A program made the translations under genes and the position numbers. The notes beneath the pieces are model-generated. The model was not told where the DNA came from. It saw nothing but the letters and a program-made list of their open reading frames with translations, and ran no database searches. From NCBI GenBank assembly GCA_030050125.1, contig JASIJN010000398.1:1-35565 (forward strand): a stretch of DNA of 35,565 bases, in the 5' to 3' direction. Shown here one piece after another: positions 1 through 7,756 of this stretch (within the stretch, counting starts at the first letter, position 1; the number at the start of each line of letters is the position of its first letter). The DNA comes from Streptosporangiaceae bacterium. Lineage in GTDB: Bacteria; Actinomycetota; Actinomycetes; Streptosporangiales; Streptosporangiaceae.

Positions 1-1286
1 CCGACGATGTCACTATCTTTGAGGCTTTAGAATCTGAGGTCCGAATTTACTGTCGAAAGTTTCCGATCGTCTTCGACCGCGCCCAGGGCGCCGAATTACA
101 CGCCGCGGACGGCCGGACATTCATCGACTTCTTCTGCGGTGCGGGCAGCCTCAACTACGGGCACAACCACCCCTACATCAAGCGCCAGCTCATTGACTAC
201 CTGGCGTCGGACGGGATCACCAACGGCCTGGACCTGTACACCACGGCGAAGCGCGATTTCCTCACCCGGTTCCGGGAAGTCGTGCTCACTCCGCGAAACT
301 TAGACTACAAGGTTCAGTTTTGTGGCCCGACGGGCGCCAACGCGATCGAGGCCGCGATCAAACTGGCGCGCAAGGCGACCGGCCGGCCTGGAATCGTGTC
401 GTTCTCCGGTTCCTTTCACGGCATGTCTCACGGCGCGCTCTCCGTCACGGGCGCTAGTCATGCGCGCTCGGCCGGCGCGACGGGACCATCCAGCGTAACC
501 TTTGTGCCGTTCGCTGATGGTCCGTCCGGGCCGTTCGACTCTGTCGGATACCTGGCCCGCATGCTCGACGACCCTTCGTCCGGCCTGGATCTTCCCGCCG
601 GGATCATCGTCGAGCCCTTACAGATGGAGGGGGGCGTGTATCCGGCTCCGGCCGGATGGCTGCAGCAACTTCGATCGCTCACTAGCCGACTTGGAATCCT
701 GTTGATCTGCGACGAGATCCAAGTCGGGTGCGGCCGGGCGGGTACATTCTTCTGTTTCGAGGACGCACGGATCGTCCCCGATATCGTTACGCTATCTAAA
801 TCTATCAGCGGCTATGGGCTGCCCATGTCGCTCGCACTTCTCCAGCGTGATCTGGATGTGTGGGAGCCCGGGGAGCATACCGGGACGTTTCGCGGCAACC
901 AGCTAGCCTTCGTTGCCGCCGCCGCAGCCCTGGAGTTGTGGCAGCAGCCTGACTTTGGCAACGGCTTAGCCGCGGCCGCGCGTAGCCTGGATCGCTTCGG
1001 AAGGGAGATCTCCGAACTCGACCCGCGGATTATCGTCCGCGGCAGAGGCATGGTGCTCGGCATCGACCTGCGCCAAGCGGGCGGTGCCAGTCGGGCGGAA
1101 GCCGTTCAGCAACAGTGCTTCAACGATGGTTTGATCGTCGAGTTGTGCGGTCGCGGTGACGAGGTTGTGAAGGTGATGCCACCGCTTACTATCGACCCGG
1201 ACCGACTCGAGCGCGGACTCCAGGTACTGCACCGTGCTGTGGTCGGCCCAGTCCGCACGGAGCCAGCTGGCATGTCGACGGCCTGA
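1..1286 (+). CDS. Diaminobutyrate--2-oxoglutarate aminotransferase (EctB-like), 5' partial
   Basis: Class III PLP aminotransferase. The frame is open from base 3 and continues off the left edge, so the true start is probably only a few codons upstream; the internal GTG at 282 is too late because conserved sequence precedes it. The N-terminal part reads like EctB (IFEALESEVR, then DFFCGAGSLNYGHN, YLASDGIT and LDLYTTAKR). The PLP region shows CDEIQVGCGRAG, and the Schiff-base lysine lies in SKSISG (codon 798-800). EctB-type enzymes move the amino group of glutamate to aspartate 4-semialdehyde, giving L-2,4-diaminobutyrate. No ectA or ectC is in the window, and the downstream genes are an exporter and LanB/carrier/condensation genes, so I infer that diaminobutyrate feeds a natural product rather than ectoine. 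Third positions carry visibly more A/T than in the genes right of 9 kb. Another omega-amino acid substrate is possible. Confidence 0.88.
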   Translation, partial: DDVTIFEALESEVRIYCRKFPIVFDRAQGAELHAADGRTFIDFFCGAGSLNYGHNHPYIKRQLIDYLASDGITNGLDLYTTAKRDFLTRFREVVLTPRNLDYKVQFCGPTGANAIEAAIKLARKATGRPGIVSFSGSFHGMSHGALSVTGASHARSAGATGPSSVTFVPFADGPSGPFDSVGYLARMLDDPSSGLDLPAGIIVEPLQMEGGVYPAPAGWLQQLRSLTSRLGILLICDEIQVGCGRAGTFFCFEDARIVPDIVTLSKSISGYGLPMSLALLQRDLDVWEPGEHTGTFRGNQLAFVAAAAALELWQQPDFGNGLAAAARSLDRFGREISELDPRIIVRGRGMVLGIDLRQAGGASRAEAVQQQCFNDGLIVELCGRGDEVVKVMPPLTIDPDRLERGLQVLHRAVVGPVRTEPAGMSTA

Positions 1287-1314
1287 TACACGGCGGTCAG
1301 GTGAGGCCGGCCGG

Positions 1315-2265
1315 ATGACTTCATCCCTCTCCGACAGCACCGGGGACGTTCGGCGTCCCGTCGCGGGATCATCGCCGCTGCTGGTCCTGGCCTCCATGAG
1401 CACCCTTCAAGTCGGAGTGGCGTTCTCGCGTGACCTGTTCGCCTCACTCGGGGTCGCCGGGACGACGATGCTGCGGCTGGCCTTCGCCGCGCTGGTCCTG
1501 CTCGTCGTCACTCGGCCCAGGTTGCGCGACAAGACGCCGCGCCAGTTGGCCGTGGTGGCTGCCCTGGGCATCGTCTCTGGCGCTCAGTCGCTGCTGTTCG
1601 CCGCCGCGATAGCCCGCATTCCGCTGGCGCTGGCCTCGACGATTGACTTTCTCGGCCCGTTCGGTGTGGCGCTGGCGCGCTCCCGGCGGGCGCTCGACGC
1701 CGTCTGGGCAGTGATCGCGACCAGCGGTGTGGTCATGATCACCTGGGTCGGGATAGGGGGGGCGACGGGTGGGCTGGACCCGGCCGGGCTGGGCTTCGCG
1801 GCTGGCGCGGCGATGTCCTGGGCCGGTTATATCGTCCTGACCAGCAAGGTGGGAGTGGCGTTCAAAGGGTTCCAAGGGCTAGCGATCTCGATGACCGTGG
1901 CGGCGCTGGCCGTCGCGCCGTTCGGCGTCCGAGAAGCGTGGCGCGGCCTGGTCGGCAGCCGAGCGCCGCTGCTGCTCCTGTTGGCGACCGCGGGGGTCGC
2001 GATGATGGTGCCCGCGATTCCCTATCTGCTGGAGATGGAGGCGCTGCGCCGGCTTTCTGAGCACGCCTTCAGCATCTTGATGAGCCTGGAACCCAGCATC
2101 GCCGTGTTAGTCGGGCTGGTGGTCCTTGGGCAGGCGTTAAACCCGGCTCAGCTGGCCGGCATTGGCTGCGTGGTCGCGGCCAGCGTGGCCGCGACCCTGG
2201 CCGACCGCGGTCGGGACGGGTCCCCGGCCGTCGGCGGGACCAGCCGATCGCGACAGGGAGGGTAG
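1315..2265 (+). CDS. EamA/RhtA-type drug/metabolite exporter
   Basis: A 316-aa hydrophobic protein with about ten membrane segments arranged as two EamA repeats. The first repeat begins near STLQVGVAFSRDLF and the second near AGAAMSWAGYIV. The stretch LEPSIAVLVGLVVLGQ near the C-terminus is typical of the family. The wording is close to RhtA-like threonine/homoserine exporters. I chose ATG 1315, 28 bases after the aminotransferase stop; a GTG at 1234 in the same frame would overlap the conserved aminotransferase end. The tight spacing suggests one transcript. In this context it most likely exports an amino acid (diaminobutyrate?) or the finished product, but the substrate is inferred from position only. 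Confidence 0.85.
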   Translation: MTSSLSDSTGDVRRPVAGSSPLLVLASMSTLQVGVAFSRDLFASLGVAGTTMLRLAFAALVLLVVTRPRLRDKTPRQLAVVAALGIVSGAQSLLFAAAIARIPLALASTIDFLGPFGVALARSRRALDAVWAVIATSGVVMITWVGIGGATGGLDPAGLGFAAGAAMSWAGYIVLTSKVGVAFKGFQGLAISMTVAALAVAPFGVREAWRGLVGSRAPLLLLLATAGVAMMVPAIPYLLEMEALRRLSEHAFSILMSLEPSIAVLVGLVVLGQALNPAQLAGIGCVVAASVAATLADRGRDGSPAVGGTSRSRQGG

Positions 2266-2302
2266 ACGACGTCCCTCATGGCTCGTCGGCTCGCCCCGCC
2301 AG

Positions 2303-2325
2303 GCGCCGGCCGCTCAGCCCGGCGC
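2303..2325 (+). terminator. GC hairpin after the exporter gene
   Basis: Perfect 7-bp inverted repeat (GCGCCGG at 2303-2309, CCGGCGC at 2319-2325) with a 9-base loop, 38 bases after the exporter stop. There is no U-tract, so it could be an actinobacterial GC-type terminator or a chance structure. Confidence 0.3.
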
Positions 2326-2357
2326 GCAGCCATGCCCCTGACCCTGGCAGCAGCCGC

Positions 2358-2582
2358 ATGGCCCGGATTATCAAACACTCACTGAACACCGGGTGCATCC
2401 TTCATTCCGCCGGTTTCCGCGTGGTGATCAACCTTCTGGATCAACGGCCGCGCAGGCACTATCGTCCGAAACATGGTGGCCTCCATCCGTTCCGGCACAA
2501 GGGTTCGAGGCCATCGGTCCAGCTCGCCCGGTCCAAGATCATGCACGATCAGGCCGGGATTTTTCTGGTCGAAGTTAGCTAA
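2358..2582 (+). CDS. Possible small peptide (74 aa) just upstream of the LanB-like genes
   Basis: Open frame of 74 codons starting ATGGCCCGG and ending TAA nine bases before the LanB-like start. The product is basic and rich in His and Arg (HYRPKHGGLHPFRHKG in the middle) and ends HDQAGIFLVEVS. By my count about 69% of third positions are G/C, lower than in secure genes here but similar in tendency to other genes of this locus. There is no good ribosome-binding site, no obvious Ser/Thr/Cys core and no recognisable leader motif. Position is the main argument: a scaffold or precursor peptide would be expected next to LanB/PEARL-type enzymes. It may equally be non-coding leader sequence. Confidence 0.25.
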   Translation: MARIIKHSLNTGCILHSAGFRVVINLLDQRPRRHYRPKHGGLHPFRHKGSRPSVQLARSKIMHDQAGIFLVEVS

Positions 2583-2591
2583 GGAACGCTG

Positions 2592-4943
2592 ATGCGGACA
2601 TCTCGCGCAAGCCACATATTGCCGGGAAGCGCGTGGGCATTATCGCCGCACATGCTCGTCAGAAGCGCCGGATTTCCCGCCGACGGAGTCCTGCAGCTCG
2701 CCGACCAGGGGCTTGCGGAGTCCGCCGACCGGCTAACGTCAGACTTGGGCTCCGCCCAAGCACGACAGGAGTCATTTGCGGCCGACTGGAAGGCGGCCGC
2801 AGACGTGCTTTCTGGCAACATACGAGCAATAGCCGAGTCCCCGCGTTTCCGGCTCGCGGTATCCTGGCAGAATCCGGCCGTCCTCGACACCGGAATCAAA
2901 CCGCTATTGCGCAAAACACCGAATAGTGGCCGGGACCGCAAGTTCAGGAGCCACGAGCGTTTAGTCGCAAGCTATTGGCAGCGGTATTGCGTCAAGAATG
3001 ATACCATCGGTTTCTTCGGGCCCCTCGCATGGTCAAGGATGACACCACAGACGAGGATCACGCCGGGCCCCGATCTCGTGAGCCGGGCGAGAGTCCATTT
3101 TGAAACCTGGGCCATCGACGCGCTTGCCGCCACCATCCAGAGCGAGATCGATCTTTATCCATGGCTGATGCCCAGAAGGAGCCCTCTCGTCCAAGTCGTG
3201 CGCGGCGCCGTCATCGAACCCGGCGGCACCGAGGTCCCCGAAGACTCTCCCGCCTCCACGGCGCTCCTCCTCGCGGACGGGACGTTGCTGGCCCGGGATC
3301 TCGTGGCGCGGCTGATGGGCCGCCACCCCGGCCTGGACGCCGACCAGGCTGACGAACTACTGCGGACGCTGCGCGATCGACGGCTGCTCATCTGGCGGTT
3401 GGAAGTGCCGTCGTCCGTCTACCCGGAAGCCGAGCTCGAGAAGATACTCCTGCGAGTGGAATCGCAGCAGGCACGGGCGAGCGCGCTCGCGAAACTCCGG
3501 CCGCTCTGCGCGGCCCGTGCACGCCTCGAGCGAGTCTGGTCGGACACCAGCGAGATATCTGCCGCGCTCGGCACCGTCAGCAGCGTCTTCCGCGAGCGCA
3601 CTGGCAAGGCCAGCACCAGGCATCACGGGCATAGCTACAGCGGCCGGACCCTGACGTACCTTGAATGCGAGCGCGACATATCCCTCGAGCTCGGCCCGGA
3701 TTTTCGGGCGGCGCTGGCGCCGGTGACACTGATTCTCGACAGCGCGCGGTGGCTGACCTGGACGATCAGGGAATCTCTGACGCCTCACGTCCTCGAGGCG
3801 TATGACCGAGCGCGCCGAGCCCGGCCAGGTACGGTCACGGCCACCGCCCTGTGGACGCAGTGCTCGCCGATCATCAGGCGCACCCTCGGCCAGATCGTCG
3901 AGGCCGCCCTCGACGGCTACCGCAAACGCCTGTCTGCCTGCCTTTCCTGGCCTGCGGGTGCCCGCAGCGTGAGCTTCTCCCTCGAGGAGCTCCGGCCGTC
4001 CTTTGCGGCGAGCTTCCCCGCCCCGCACAGCGGATGGGCCGAGGCGCGGTGGTGCAGTCCCGACATCATGATCGCCTCCCGCTCCGTAGCGGACCTGGAG
4101 CGCAACGACTTCTTCCTGGTTCTCGGCGAGATTCATGTGGCGATCAACAGCTGCGACTACAACACCGCGGTCCAGAGCGCGCCCGACCAGGAAGACCTGC
4201 TGCGATTCGTCAACGCGGTATGTCCCGATCCGCGGCTTCTCCCGCTCCTGCCGAAGGAGAGCCCGCCGCGCCTTACGGTGCGCACGCACCCCGCTCTTGT
4301 CCGCCCTGATGACTACCGCGTCGCGCTGACCCCCCAGATACCTCTGGCAACATCGGGTCGTTTCGTATCCGGCGGCGACCTGATCGTCTCGCCACGGCAT
4401 CCCGGTGAGCTGACGGTGACGCTGGGCCGGCACGAGTTCGACGTCATGGACCTGTTTTCCGAGCCCGTCAAGGCCGCGCTGCTCGAGAGATTCCGCCTTT
4501 TCACCGACCGTTACGTGCCGCGGATCACCGTCGACCGGCTCGTGCTGGCGAGGGAGAGGTGGACGTTCACGCCCTCCGGCCTCGCGTTCGCTAACGAGAA
4601 GACCGAGCCCGGCAGGTTCGTCGCGGCCCGGCGCTGGGCCCTCGGCACCGGTCTGCCCAGGCATGTCTACGTAAAGCTCCCGACCGAGGTAAAGCCTTTC
4701 TACGTTGACTTCGCGAGCCCGGTTTGCATCGAGATCCTGGCAACGGCCGTTCGGCGTGTTATGCGGACGGAGGCCGGCGGCGCGGATAGCCCGTGCGTCA
4801 CGGTAAGCGAGATGCTTCCCGACCACTCCCAGCTATGGCTGGCGGATGGCAACGACAAGCGCTTTACCTCGGAATTCCGCATCGCGGCGTTTGATATGTC
4901 CGGCCGGGTGAACCGAAGGGTGCGTTCGGATGACGGAACTTGA
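2592..4943 (+). CDS. LanB-like protein A, glutamylation/aminoacylation-type domain only
   Basis: A 783-aa member of the lantibiotic dehydratase N-terminal superfamily. Class I LanB proteins use glutamyl-tRNA to glutamylate Ser/Thr of a peptide, and their short relatives (PEARLs) use aminoacyl-tRNA to add residues to a peptide C-terminus. Landmarks are SYWQRYCVKNDTIGFFGP (Arg131, Lys135), FETWAI, GHSYSGRTLTYLECERD in mid-protein, LGEIHVAIN, RLTVRTHPALVRPDDY (His566), FYVDFASPVC and EMLPDHSQLW with TSEFRIAAFDM near the end. Full LanB proteins are about 1000 aa; here the C-terminal elimination (SpaB_C) part is absent. The start ATG 2592 has TAAGGA six bases upstream. The stop overlaps the next gene by 14 bases, so the pair is translationally coupled. 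Family membership is fairly secure; the substrate and the reaction (glutamylation, aminoacylation or something else) are unknown. Confidence 0.82.
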   Translation: MRTSRASHILPGSAWALSPHMLVRSAGFPADGVLQLADQGLAESADRLTSDLGSAQARQESFAADWKAAADVLSGNIRAIAESPRFRLAVSWQNPAVLDTGIKPLLRKTPNSGRDRKFRSHERLVASYWQRYCVKNDTIGFFGPLAWSRMTPQTRITPGPDLVSRARVHFETWAIDALAATIQSEIDLYPWLMPRRSPLVQVVRGAVIEPGGTEVPEDSPASTALLLADGTLLARDLVARLMGRHPGLDADQADELLRTLRDRRLLIWRLEVPSSVYPEAELEKILLRVESQQARASALAKLRPLCAARARLERVWSDTSEISAALGTVSSVFRERTGKASTRHHGHSYSGRTLTYLECERDISLELGPDFRAALAPVTLILDSARWLTWTIRESLTPHVLEAYDRARRARPGTVTATALWTQCSPIIRRTLGQIVEAALDGYRKRLSACLSWPAGARSVSFSLEELRPSFAASFPAPHSGWAEARWCSPDIMIASRSVADLERNDFFLVLGEIHVAINSCDYNTAVQSAPDQEDLLRFVNAVCPDPRLLPLLPKESPPRLTVRTHPALVRPDDYRVALTPQIPLATSGRFVSGGDLIVSPRHPGELTVTLGRHEFDVMDLFSEPVKAALLERFRLFTDRYVPRITVDRLVLARERWTFTPSGLAFANEKTEPGRFVAARRWALGTGLPRHVYVKLPTEVKPFYVDFASPVCIEILATAVRRVMRTEAGGADSPCVTVSEMLPDHSQLWLADGNDKRFTSEFRIAAFDMSGRVNRRVRSDDGT

Positions 4944-7239
4944 CGCGGGTGCCAGCGCTGCTCTGCCGTCAGATGGCGCGCCTCTCGGCTGGAGATGGTG
5001 GCCCGAGGTTCTGCTGAGAGGCGCGGGATTTCCCGCGCAGGGGGCGCTTGACCTGGTGTCGCCCCGGCTCGCGGAACTCGCGGACGGGCTGCGGCCCGAC
5101 GAGATGGATGGCGGGCAGGCGTGGGGCAGGTACGTCGAGGAGTTTCATCAGACGGCCAGGCACCTGGTGTCTGTGATGCAGGAGATAGCCCAGCAGGAGG
5201 ACTTCCGCAGGGCACTCGCGTGGCAGAACCCCGACCTGTTGGCGACGGCCCTCGGCCCGCTGCTGCGCTGGACCGACTCCCAGACGCGGGGTAGCAAGCA
5301 CCGTCAGCACGAGGAAGCCGTTGCCTCGTACTGGCACCGCTATTGCGCGAAGAACGACTCGATCGGCTTCTTCGGGCCGGTGGCGTGGGGCAGGCTGGAC
5401 TTCGGTCAGCCGACCCGGGTGTCCGTCGGCCAAACCCTCGTCGCAGTGACCAACGTGTTCTTCGAGCCGTGGGCCATCACGCGGGTGGCACAAGCCTTCG
5501 AGCGGGAGCCCGGCATGCGCGCCTGGCTGAAGCCGCGGCGGATGGGCTATCTGGTACTTGCCGGGGACGGCGTTCTATCGCCGCTCGGTGAGATCAAACT
5601 GTCCCGCCTGGAGACCGAAGTGCTGGGGGTTTGCGACGGCACGGTGGCCGCCAGGGACGTGGCTGCCCGCATTAGCGAGCAGCACCCCGATCAGCCCTGC
5701 AGCGAGGACGACGTCGAGCGCGTTATCTCCTCGCTCGAGAAGCGCAGGCTTCTGACTTGCAAGATCGACATACCGATCACCGTGCACCCCGAGGAGGACC
5801 TGCGGGAGTTCCTGCTCGGGGTGAGCGACGATGCCCTGCGCGGGTCCTGCGTCGCCAAGCTCGATCTACTGGAGAGCGGCATCGGCGTGATCAGCGAGAG
5901 TGCGGCCGAATCCGAGCGTCTCGCCCAGGCCATCGCGAAGCTCGGCGAGACGTTCTCCGCGGTCACCGGTGAAGAGCCGACCCGGCGTAAGGGCCAGGCC
6001 TATGCCGGCCGCGGGCTGGTCTACTCCGACTGCCGGCGTGACGTCGAGTTCGTTCTCGGCCACGAATTCCGGGACGGACTGGCGGCGCTGGAACTGCTCG
6101 CCGAGAGCGGGCGCTGGGTCTGCTGGCATGTGGGGGAGGATGTGCGCGAGATACTCGGCGCCGTGTTCCGGGACAGCCAACGGCCGCACGGCGTGCCGCT
6201 GGCGACGTTCCTCTTCAAGGCCGAGCAGCGGCTGCGCACATCCCTTCCCGCCGTGCTCGAGCGCGTGACGTCGGGCCTGGTCGAGCGCTGGGAAGAGATC
6301 ATCCAGGTAGCACCGGCCGAGTCTCGCCTGACTCGCCGGTACGAGGACGTCGCTCCCCTCGTCCGCGAGGCGTTCAAGGTGCCAGGATCCGGCTGGGAAG
6401 GCGCTCGCTACATGAGCCATGACGTCATGGTCGCCGCCGACCGCGGACCCATGCTGGTCCTCGGCGAAATGCATATGGCTATCAACGCCATGCGCCACTA
6501 CTGTTTCGTCAGCCAGCACCCGGCTTCGGCCAGGCTATTCGACTGCCTGGACCAGGATCTGCCCCGGCCGCGAGTCTTTCCGACTCTTCCGCGGGAAAGC
6601 CTGCCGCGGCTCACCATTCGCACGCATCCCGCCCTGATACGCCCGGAAGACTACATGATCGAGCACTTCTACCGCACGGCAGAAATCGGCCGGGAACATC
6701 TGTTCATGAGTTCCCAGTTGCGGGTGACGGAGCAGGCGGGGAACCTCTCGGTCACCTGTCCGGACGGCATGGTGTTCGACGTGCTCGATGTCTTCGGCGA
6801 AGTCCTGATGGACGCCGTGATCGATTGCTTCAGGATGTTCCGGATACGGCCCCACACGCCGCGTGTCGCCATCGGCTCGCTGGTGATCAGCCGCGAGCAG
6901 TGGCGTTTCCTGGCGGACGACCTGCCATTCCCGGCGGTGACGGATGAGGCGAGGCGGTTCGCCCTGGCCCGGGCATGGTGGCGCGATCAGGCGCTTCCGC
7001 GCCAGGTATTCGCAAGGACGGGCCGCGGCGAGAAGCCGGTTTTGGTCGACTTCGCCAGCCCGGTCTGCGTCACGATCCTTTCGAGGATAGTGCGCAGGCT
7101 CAACGATTCACCTGAGCACATGCGGTGGATAACCATGCAGGAGATGCTGCCCGCAGTCAGTCAACTGTGGCTGAGGGACGCTGAACAACGCGAATACACG
7201 TCTGAATTTCGTCTAGCGGCGTTCGATCTTCGTGGCTGA
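4930..7239 (+). CDS. LanB-like protein B, paralogue of the preceding gene
   Basis: A 769-aa protein colinear with the upstream LanB-like protein. Shared blocks include SYWHRYCAKNDSIGFFGP (Arg137, Lys141), FEPWAI, GQAYAGRGLVYSDCRRD, LGEMHMAIN, RLTIRTHPALIRPEDY (His566), LVDFASPVC and EMLPAVSQLWLRD with TSEFRLAAFDL. It also lacks a SpaB_C elimination domain. The two proteins are diverged throughout, so this is an old duplication with probably distinct roles, perhaps two successive additions or a heterodimer. ATG 4930 lies inside the end of the upstream gene (14-base overlap). After its stop there are 236 bases before the carrier protein start. Substrate unknown. Confidence 0.82.
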   Translation: MTELDAGASAALPSDGAPLGWRWWPEVLLRGAGFPAQGALDLVSPRLAELADGLRPDEMDGGQAWGRYVEEFHQTARHLVSVMQEIAQQEDFRRALAWQNPDLLATALGPLLRWTDSQTRGSKHRQHEEAVASYWHRYCAKNDSIGFFGPVAWGRLDFGQPTRVSVGQTLVAVTNVFFEPWAITRVAQAFEREPGMRAWLKPRRMGYLVLAGDGVLSPLGEIKLSRLETEVLGVCDGTVAARDVAARISEQHPDQPCSEDDVERVISSLEKRRLLTCKIDIPITVHPEEDLREFLLGVSDDALRGSCVAKLDLLESGIGVISESAAESERLAQAIAKLGETFSAVTGEEPTRRKGQAYAGRGLVYSDCRRDVEFVLGHEFRDGLAALELLAESGRWVCWHVGEDVREILGAVFRDSQRPHGVPLATFLFKAEQRLRTSLPAVLERVTSGLVERWEEIIQVAPAESRLTRRYEDVAPLVREAFKVPGSGWEGARYMSHDVMVAADRGPMLVLGEMHMAINAMRHYCFVSQHPASARLFDCLDQDLPRPRVFPTLPRESLPRLTIRTHPALIRPEDYMIEHFYRTAEIGREHLFMSSQLRVTEQAGNLSVTCPDGMVFDVLDVFGEVLMDAVIDCFRMFRIRPHTPRVAIGSLVISREQWRFLADDLPFPAVTDEARRFALARAWWRDQALPRQVFARTGRGEKPVLVDFASPVCVTILSRIVRRLNDSPEHMRWITMQEMLPAVSQLWLRDAEQREYTSEFRLAAFDLRG

Positions 7240-7475
7240 CATCCCTGACCCAGCCGGGCCGGCGTGCGCCGGACCTACCGGCCCAGCCGCCCGGCAGGCC
7301 TCACAGGCCTCTCGGGTGAGGTCGCGCCACGGCTGGAGCGAGGCCGGCCGCATCCTCGGCCGAGCATGGCGCTTGACCGACCCGACGGGCCGCGGCGATC
7401 ATCTTATGGAGTGCCGTGAGTGCCATGCGTCCTGAACGCGCTACCGGTCGAGATGCAAGGTGGTGTTCTAGACAT
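7240..7475 (+). other. Gap between LanB-like gene B and carrier protein gene
   Basis: 236 bases. A short open frame starting at 7232 is proline/alanine-rich with no family resemblance, so I do not call it. In-frame alternative starts of the carrier protein (GTG 7416, ATG 7425) lie here. Confidence 0.4.
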
Positions 7476-7712
7476 ATGTCAGCCGACGCGCTCGAGAAAG
7501 TAATCTTGGAAGTGTTCCGGCAGATCTTGAGGAATCCGGGGGTTACGCCAGAGTCAGATTTCTTTGAGTTTGGAGGTGACTCGAATACGGCGATCGACGC
7601 GGTATCTGAGATCTCGGATCACACGGGCGTCGACGTGGACATGGCGACCATATTCTTCTACCCGACCCCCCGGGAGCTGTCGGCCGCGTTGGCCGGGACA
7701 GCTCAGGGGTAG
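7476..7712 (+). CDS. Free-standing peptidyl carrier protein
   Basis: A 78-aa acyl/peptidyl carrier protein. The phosphopantetheine site is Ser36 in FFEFGGDSNTAI; most NRPS carriers read GGDSLxA here, so Asn-Thr after the serine is unusual. The start ATG 7476 gives a normal carrier length; GTG 7416 or ATG 7425 in the same frame would add a non-conserved tail. AGGTGG at 7458-7463 may be the ribosome-binding site, with long spacing. By my count about three quarters of third positions are G/C, lower than in the genes to the right. A carrier next to LanB-like proteins and a stand-alone condensation domain, with no adenylation domain in view, means that the loading enzyme is elsewhere or that loading is not by a normal A domain. 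Confidence 0.88.
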   Translation: MSADALEKVILEVFRQILRNPGVTPESDFFEFGGDSNTAIDAVSEISDHTGVDVDMATIFFYPTPRELSAALAGTAQG

Positions 7713-7727
7713 GTGACGGGTCGCTTG

Positions 7728-7751
7728 CCGCCGGGGATCGCTCCCGGGCGG
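7728..7751. terminator. Hairpin between convergent carrier and condensation genes
   Basis: Ten-base arms (7728-7737 and 7742-7751) with one G-G mismatch and a four-base loop, in the 44-base gap between two convergent genes. It fits a bidirectional GC-rich terminator; no U-tract. Confidence 0.5.
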
Positions 7752-7756
7752 GGAGG

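Larger units (their letters stand above)
2266..2591 (+). other. Intergenic region between exporter and first LanB-like gene
   Basis: 326 bases without a certain gene. It holds a hairpin at 2303-2325, a possible small peptide gene at 2358-2582, and the ribosome-binding site of the LanB-like gene (AAGGA, 2581-2585). I see no convincing -35/-10 pair. Confidence 0.5.

Noticed and set aside
1..2265. Reading the left end as an ectoine operon
   Set aside because: Only the EctB-like gene is present; the next gene is an EamA-type exporter, not ectC, although ectA could lie outside the window.
2379..2615. Minus-strand open frame opposite the possible 74-aa peptide
   Set aside because: It would run into the start of the LanB-like gene from the opposite strand and shows no conserved motif.
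3357..4826. Long open frame of 489 codons on the minus strand inside the first LanB-like gene
   Set aside because: It is a mirror of the strongly biased third positions of the sense gene; its product is Arg/Gly-rich low complexity with no family motif.
7232..7435. Short open frame after the second LanB-like gene
   Set aside because: Pro/Ala/Gly-rich, no ribosome-binding site, no likeness to a precursor peptide leader; it overlaps the LanB-like stop only by chance.
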